Shown one piece after another: positions 58,140 to 64,000 of a stretch of 64,000 nt of DNA; the first letter of the stretch is position 1, and the number at the start of each line of letters is the position of its first letter. The position numbers and the translations under genes were made by a program. Source of the stretch: Oscarella lobularis (lineage: Eukaryota > Porifera > Homoscleromorpha > Homosclerophorida > Oscarellidae); contig NC_089186.1 in NCBI RefSeq assembly GCF_947507565.1, forward strand, positions 2,294,001-2,358,000. Reading direction: 5' to 3'. Under the pieces are notes generated by a model. It was not told the origin of the DNA. It ran no database searches and saw only the letters and a program-made list of their open reading frames with translations.

Positions 58140-59193
58140 GTGTCATTTTATGCCTCAGGTCTATTCCATAGACGAAAGTCAAATCGATGAGCATTTGGGT
58201 AGGAAAATAAATAATGTTTAATTAATTAATTTATTTATTGGGTTATTTATAGATACTGATAATGCTTTTCAAATTAATCACACCAATAAATCGTTTCACG
58301 TTTTCGCGCCGAATTTGAGCGACAAGAACAATTGGCTATCGAATTTGAAAAAATTCATGGCGAAAGCGCAAAAAGGCCAAGGTCAAGAATTAATTAAAAC
58401 TCATAAATCTTTCTAATAATTAATAATTTTAGAAAATATCCAACTTGTGACTCGCGCTGGGTCCCGGACGGAAAAGTCACGGAATGCATGGTCTGTCGAA
58501 AAGCGAAATTCTCAACATTCAATAGAAAGGTTCACATAAAAAATTGATTCTATTAATTAATCTTTTTATTTTAGCATCACTGTCGCAATTGTGGCAAAGT
58601 CGTCTGCTCCGCGTGTTCAAGTCACAAAGTCGATCTAGTCGTCTTCCAAGGCAAGACGCTGAAACCGGGCGACGAACGTCTCGAACGCGTCTGCAACGAA
58701 TGCTACAACTCGCTCGAGAAAAAATCAACCAACACAAAAGGCAAGATAAATAAATAAATAACGATTAACGCTTCTATTGTCTCTTGGACACGTGTAGCAG
58801 AAGACGTTACTTCTCCTAAATCGATTACAATCGTGGATGCGAGACCCATGGCTTCATCCAAGGTAATGATTGCATAGTTATGGAGGGGGGGCATTGAGTG
58901 GGATTCTATTGCGATTTCGTTGCCGTATGGTCGCCTAATTAGGAGGGGGAGGAAGTCCGGCTTCCCGGAATTTATTTTTTATAGAAACCCGATCGTCCTC
59001 CGCCGCCCGCCGCTTCCGCCTCCGCCTCCGCTGATGACGTCAAGACGGGTGCGTCTTTGAAATTGAATTTGAGGTCTAAATATATTTGGTGGATAGGAAA
59101 GGGAGTCGATGATTCGGGTGATGACGTCACTTCGTCGGATTCCGACGATTCCAATCGATTGGACGACGATGATAGGGAGGACATGGGAACCAA
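57955..59193 (+). pseudogene. Phafin copy 4, 5'-truncated and frameshifted
   Basis: Begins in the middle of PH exon 3 (about 57950, at the crossover with copy 3) and continues with exon equivalents 58060-58198, 58253-58381, about 58433-58529, 58576-58741 and later ones to 59193. The exon before the FYVE core has lost 4 bp (GCTGGGTCC where other copies read GCTGTTTGGGTCC), breaking the frame. It has no promoter of its own. The final donor leads into KMT2-derived sequence. Confidence 0.8.
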
Positions 59194-59259
59194 GTACGTA
59201 TTCAAAATAAATATATATGCTTTTTTTATTGGTTTTTTGACGTCATAATAAATAAATAG

Positions 59260-59670
59260 AGACGTGGTTGTTATATGTTTCGTATCGATTCGGAGCAAGT
59301 GATCGATGCGACGATGCACGGCGGATTGGCAAGGTAACAACGTCTTTTCCTCTTCTCTCCCTCTCTCTCTCTCTTTTATATCGATATCTGTTTTTCCCTA
59401 TGTAGATACATCAATCATTCGTGCGATCCCAATTGCGTCGCCGAAGTCGTTCAGATTGACAAAGAGAAGAAGATTATTATTATTTCGAAGCGTTTCATCA
59501 AGAAAGGCGAAGAGGTATTTCTCTCTGCTTTGCATCTTCTATACCGGGCGGGAGGGTAAGGCTCTTTCTTTTTCTAGTTGACGTACGATTACAAGTTCGA
59601 GTTTGAAACGGAAGGAAGTAAGATTTCGTGCAATTGCGGCGCTTCGTGCTGTCGAAAGTGGATGAATTAG
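59260..59670 (+). pseudogene. KMT2 SET-domain 3' fragment, copy S3
   Basis: Equivalents of the last three KMT2 exons at 59260-59333, 59406-59514 and 59578-59670, open in the SET frame and ending in TAG as in S2. There is no upstream SET, FYR or PHD exon. Confidence 0.8.
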
Positions 59671-59900
59671 AAAAGTTGGAAGTTTTACGCGTGACTTGCG
59701 ACTTGAGATGTTTTTCTATTGTCCCGCAATAATGCTAATAACCGAAAATACTGTTTTTGTACATATGATAACGCTGAAAAAAGTAAGTTGAATCTTTTTC
59801 TTGAGACTGAATGGAAGCGAAGGAAAAGACGAATTGGTAATATTGACATACATGCGGTTTAACAGTTGATTTGAATTGTTTAATTAATTTATTACAGATC

Positions 59901-59962
59901 TGTGACGTCACCACTATAGTCATGAGATTCAGTAAGCCCGTACTAAGCCGAGTGCGCATGCG
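59901..59962 (+). promoter_or_regulatory. ROCO copy D promoter: CRE plus NRF1-like site
   Basis: TGTGACGTCACC and GTGCGCATGCG with the same 10 bp insertion as copy C. Confidence 0.6.
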
Positions 59963-59981
59963 TTTCTCATTTTTTGTTGCT

Positions 59982-62900
59982 ATGGGTTCGTTGTTCTCTT
60001 CGCCGAAAGAAGACGTCAAGCGACGTGTAAGTCGAGGCTGAGTAGTGTGATTCGTAGAATTGTTGTTGGCAGAAACGCAATCCGAGAATGATCTCGTCCA
60101 AGATCACAAGATTGATCGAGATACTCGCGAAGGAGGGACATCGGGATGAATTGCGCCATTTTCTTTCTACAGAAAAAGGATTTCGATCTTCGCAGGTATG
60201 GAATGGTCGCGTTTTTCATCGCTGCACAATATTGTATTCTCCTTTTCGTTAGTACGACCCTGGCTTGTCATTAATTCACTATGTGGCGGGAAGAGAGTTT
60301 GATTCGGCGGAGGAAGCCGATGATTGGCTCAGTTATGCGATTGTGCAAAACAATCAACACATTGAAATGACAGACAGGGTATGAATACGTTTTGGATTGG
60401 TAAATTAATTGATGCGTGGATGCAGATTGAACTCCGCCCACTTCACTATGCGTGCAAGTGGGGAAATATTTTTGGCGTTGAATGGCTCGTCAATCACGGT
60501 GCAAATATCAACGTGAAAGACATAGTATGACTTGGAATTGATTTCATATGGTTTCACTCATCACTCTTCTTTAGATGAGACGTACGCCATATTCTTATGC
60601 CTGTGCAAGTTCCGTTGACGCAATGAAGAAAATGGTCTATCTCGAAGAACATGGCTACATTTTGTCACCATCTGATATTGTAACAGAATTGATATAAACC
60701 CTCTTGCAACAATAACTTTTGATTTATAGGTTTCGGTAGCTGGAAATCAATTTTCGTCATCTGAAAAAGCAAATGAGATTTTTAATTATCTTGTTAATGA
60801 AAAAGGATTGAGTGTCAATGCTATTGAAGAAAAGGTGATAGATGATAGGCTTTTTTTGCTACATGTGCAATATTTGTAATAGTATGGCTTCACTCCTCTG
60901 CATCGTGCCTGCGAGAATGGAAGCATTTTTGGAATGAAATGGCTTGTGGAACACAACGCTGATATCAATAGCTTCAACATGGTTAGAAGATTTCACTTGT
61001 GATACTTTTATTCTTATTTCATCTTCAGTTTGGCCAAACGCCTTTTATGTTGGCGTGTCGAAGTTCCATCAATCGTTCAGCGAAAGTTCGCTACTTGGAT
61101 GAAAAAGGAGCAAACTGTCAAGCAAAAGATCACGTGAGATGTTGTTTATTTGCTACAAATTCAACAAATCGCCGTCTTTTTTATTCAGGAAGGGAAGACG
61201 GCTTTGTTTTATGCCACCAATCCCTCAGAGTGTGAAGATGACGAAGTGAAAGATGTTCTTCGATATCTTGTTATTGAGAAAGGCATTGATATCAACTCTG
61301 TTGATGAGGTCGCATTCTTACGATATTTTGCATTTTTGTTTGTTAATCCTATTTTAGGAGGGAACGACACCCTTATTGTACGCATGTGATGAGGATCCTT
61401 CTTTCCTTGTCATTCAGCAACTAATTGAATTAGGAGCTGATGTCTCTGTCAGAAATAAGGTTAGTCAGAATTCTCATTTCTCAATCGTTCTCTATTCAAA
61501 TCTTTGTAGAACAAACAAAATGCATTGCATATGGTTGCAAAAAGCTTTTCAAGAGTAGACGCATCAGTTATTGATCTATTGATTAAGAAGGGTGTTGACG
61601 TCACGTGTCCAGATCAGGTGACGTGATTTTCTTGTAAATTAGAGAGAATCTATAAACGTGAATTTAAGGACGGAAAGACGCCTCATCAGGTGGCACGTGA
61701 TGGTGAAAGAAGAGCTCTCCTTCGACAGCATTATGTACGTCATCATTTTGCTTCAGTTCCCGTATGTATTTATTTTAATAGGACGCCGCCCGATTTTCCG
61801 TTCTTCAACGAGAAACGGTTTGTCCAGATTCAATTAAATTCTGCGTAGTTGGCAAAGAAATGGCGGGAAAAACGACGTACGTGAATTCTCTTCTTCAACT
61901 CAATCAACCTCCACCCAAAGAAAAAGATCGTACACCGGGTGTTGATATTCATAATTGTGAAAATGAGGAAATTGGCAAAGGATCGTGGTGGGACTTTGGT
62001 GCCCAACCCACATTCCACAGCGCACATGGGCTCTTCTTTCAAAAGTCCAATACAATGTTCAATCTCATTCTTCCAATTCGAAAGGGAGACGAGATGACGT
62101 CAGAAGAGAGTCTTCTAGAAGAAGGCCAATTCTGGTGCGCGTTTGCCAAGGCTTCATTAAGAACGCTTCTGTCTCACGTGACGTCACTAATTCCATTTAT
62201 GATAATATTCAATTTAATCGGTTTTGAAGAAAAGGCGGGAATCGAAGTGAGTTTCCAGATGAAACGAGTCGCCAGAGAACTTCAGAAATTATTTGGCAAT
62301 ACGTTTAATATTGAAATTGATCACGTGATCGAAATGGATTGCAGTAAGAGCAATTCGGTTCGCATGAACGACTGTCGTCAGAAACTCAAGAAAATTCGTG
62401 AAAAAATGCTAGAGGTAATGATTGAATAATCTAATAATAACTTTTGACACATTTTGGTTTTCACAGGCAGCAGATGGCGTTCCGAAATTGTGCCACGAAA
62501 TTGAGAAGCATCTCTCTATTCCGGACGAAGAGAGAGAACATCCATTGGCCTATTTTCTGACAACTGAAGAATTCCAGAAGTGGATTGCTCAAGAGGTCAA
62601 ACTTGTTCTAAACGAGGACGAGAAAAAAGTGGCAGTTGAATATCTTGACTCGTCCGGATTAGTGAGTAATTACTATTAGTTTTCACTAATTAATTAATAT
62701 TTTTTAGATTATTAATCTTGGTCGTCGCATTTGTGTTCGACCTCAGTGGCTGTGTCATAATGTAATCGGTCCGCTTCTCGCTCCTCCCTGGTTTCCAGTC
62801 GCCATGCAAACCGGGAAATCGGGGAAGGCGTCAAAGAGCGACATTGAATCAGCTCTGACGGCATTTGAAGACGACCTCATACAAAAGGACCGTCCATCTG

Positions 62901-63907
62901 CATTCGTTGTGAAGGCTGACGTTGCAATTGACGTTCTTCGCTATTTGGATCTGTGCATTGAACTGGAAGACGCGCCTGGAATGTATCAGATTCCCGCTCT
63001 TCTCGACGATTCAATTCCTCCCGCCGCCTGGGTTAAAGATTTGACGTTGGACGTGTATCGCGGCCTAAGATACGAGTGCGATAAGCCGATTGATATAATC
63101 TCACCGTCGTTGTTCGTCGTTCTTCAATGTCGTGTCTCTCAGCTGGCCAAAACGAGACGCGAGCTTTGGAAGAACGGCATCAAATTAGTGAGGATCGTCG
63201 GCAATAAAGAAATCGAGTGTCTCATCCAATTGGGACTAAAGAAGGGACGTCATTGCATCGACGTCATCCTTCGTTGGTCCAGCAAAGTCGTTGAATGTGA
63301 GGCAGTTGCGAAGGACTTCTTTGACGAGCTGAAGTCGATGATCGCTGAAGCGTGCGATGATAAGAGTTCGGGGGTTATTCTGAACTGGTTCTATTTAGAC
63401 AGTTCTCATCTTCAACAACTTGATGAAGATCCGGCCATTTATTCTTCCAGTGAAGTCGATCAGAAAGTTAGGGAAAAGTCTCTAGAAGACAAAATATTTT
63501 CCACTCGACCAGAAAGCAGTCATCGTTCTTCTGTCAGAGATTTGGTGATCATTTCCGGCTTCACTTCAGGTATGCCTTTTTACCTCTTCCTAATACGTCT
63601 AATTGCATGTCTTTTAGATTCTTTTCCTGCTGATGACGCTCTGATATCAGATCAGTTAGTCAGAGCCTGCGCTCTCCTCAACGGATCCTTATGGGAGAAT
63701 CTTGGAGCCTGTCTTATCAGCTCAGACAATCTTCAATACATTCGCGAGCACTTTGGTCACAACATTGCTCGCATGATCGAAGTGTTGAAATTGTGGAACA
63801 GAACAGAATCACCCACAGTGGGTCAGCTTCTAGGATGGTTTGAGGAGTTTGAAGTGAACCGAAGCGCAATTAAGTTGAAATATGAATCGCTGTGTCGCCG
63901 TAAATAA
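59982..63907 (+). CDS. ROCO copy D: intact ankyrin-ROC-COR-death-domain protein
   Basis: Sixteen exons in phase: 59982-60026, 60073-60195, 60253-60378, 60426-60524, 60575-60679, 60730-60834, 60883-60981, 61029-61133, 61189-61308, 61358-61459, 61510-61617, 61669-61734, 61782-62414, 62467-62661, 62708-63569 and 63618-63907, giving 1060 aa. Domain layout as in copy C: ankyrin exons, Walker A VVGKEMAGKTT, WWDFGAQ, COR-like region, death domain (LWENLGACLISSDNLQYIREHFGHNIARMIEVLKLW). Differences from C cluster in the ankyrin exons and in the COR segment around 63080-63140 (CRVSQLAKTRREL), while the ROC exon is almost identical. Confidence 0.88.
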
Positions 63908-64000
63908 TTGTCTTATTAATTGTTTTTATTTTCTTTTTCGGAGTTGCTGGCTGGCTTGGACGTTGCAGAACCTTTTGTGTAATTTTTTTGTTTGTCATTG

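Noticed and set aside
40337-59670. Three additional functional SET methyltransferases
   Set aside because: Each copy holds only the last three to five exons, lacks the N-terminal half of SET and any promoter in frame, and is joined to Phafin in the wrong phase or follows a frameshifted exon.

Overview
This is a gene-dense window from a eukaryotic, almost certainly animal, genome. The signs are short spliceosomal introns (mostly 45-70 bp), metazoan gene families (MyD88, KMT2C/D, enhancer of polycomb, HSPBAP1, SELENOO, Ig and LRR proteins) and genes packed with 50-500 bp between them. The compactness together with a MyD88 and an ANK-ROC-COR-death-domain family suggests a non-bilaterian animal, perhaps a sponge. 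That placement is inference. All exon models were built by hand from splice signals, reading phase and family resemblance, without searches.

Left part (1-28 kb), ordinary single-copy genes: (+) a TAX1BP1/CALCOCO-like coiled-coil UBZ protein, cut by the window edge; then four (-) genes: a class III myosin-type STE20 kinase with no motor, enhancer of polycomb, an LRR transmembrane protein, and the JmjC protein HSPBAP1. HSPBAP1 is head-to-head with (+) SELENOO, a true selenoprotein with in-frame UGA and a recognisable SECIS element. The first intron of SELENOO holds a 5.8 kb minisatellite. After a poorly understood 18.7-20.6 kb stretch come a hypothetical gene, the divergent pair FMC1(-)/ATP6V1F(+), a repeat-rich zone (22.4-25 kb), a coiled-coil gene(+), MyD88(-) and a complete KMT2C/D-type histone H3K4 methyltransferase (+, 28.6-35.2 kb).

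Right part (34.8-63.9 kb), a recently amplified segmental array. Each unit carries the last exons of KMT2 (SET domain), then an ankyrin-ROC-COR-death-domain (ROCO) gene with 15-16 exons, then a Phafin-like PH-FYVE gene (PLEKHF family). There are four ROCO copies. Copies C and D are fully open (1059 and 1060 aa). Copy A has lost its first exon and one splice donor. Copy B has a frameshifting deletion of most of its GTPase domain. There are five Phafin pieces: one intact copy runs into an out-of-frame SET fragment, and another carries a half-LIM domain and acidic tail. Three duplicated KMT2 tails are non-functional passengers.

Inside the array, at 52.7-54.85 kb, sits an unrelated single gene encoding a coiled coil, an Ig-like domain, a PD-(D/E)xK nuclease-like region and a kinase-like domain. 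The last two resemble the nuclease-kinase module of Crinkler-type effectors. This is the most unusual protein in the window. MyD88 and the ROCO proteins both carry death domains, and Phafin-1 is linked to lysosome-dependent cell death in vertebrates, so the region may be a rapidly evolving innate immunity/cell-death neighbourhood (inference).
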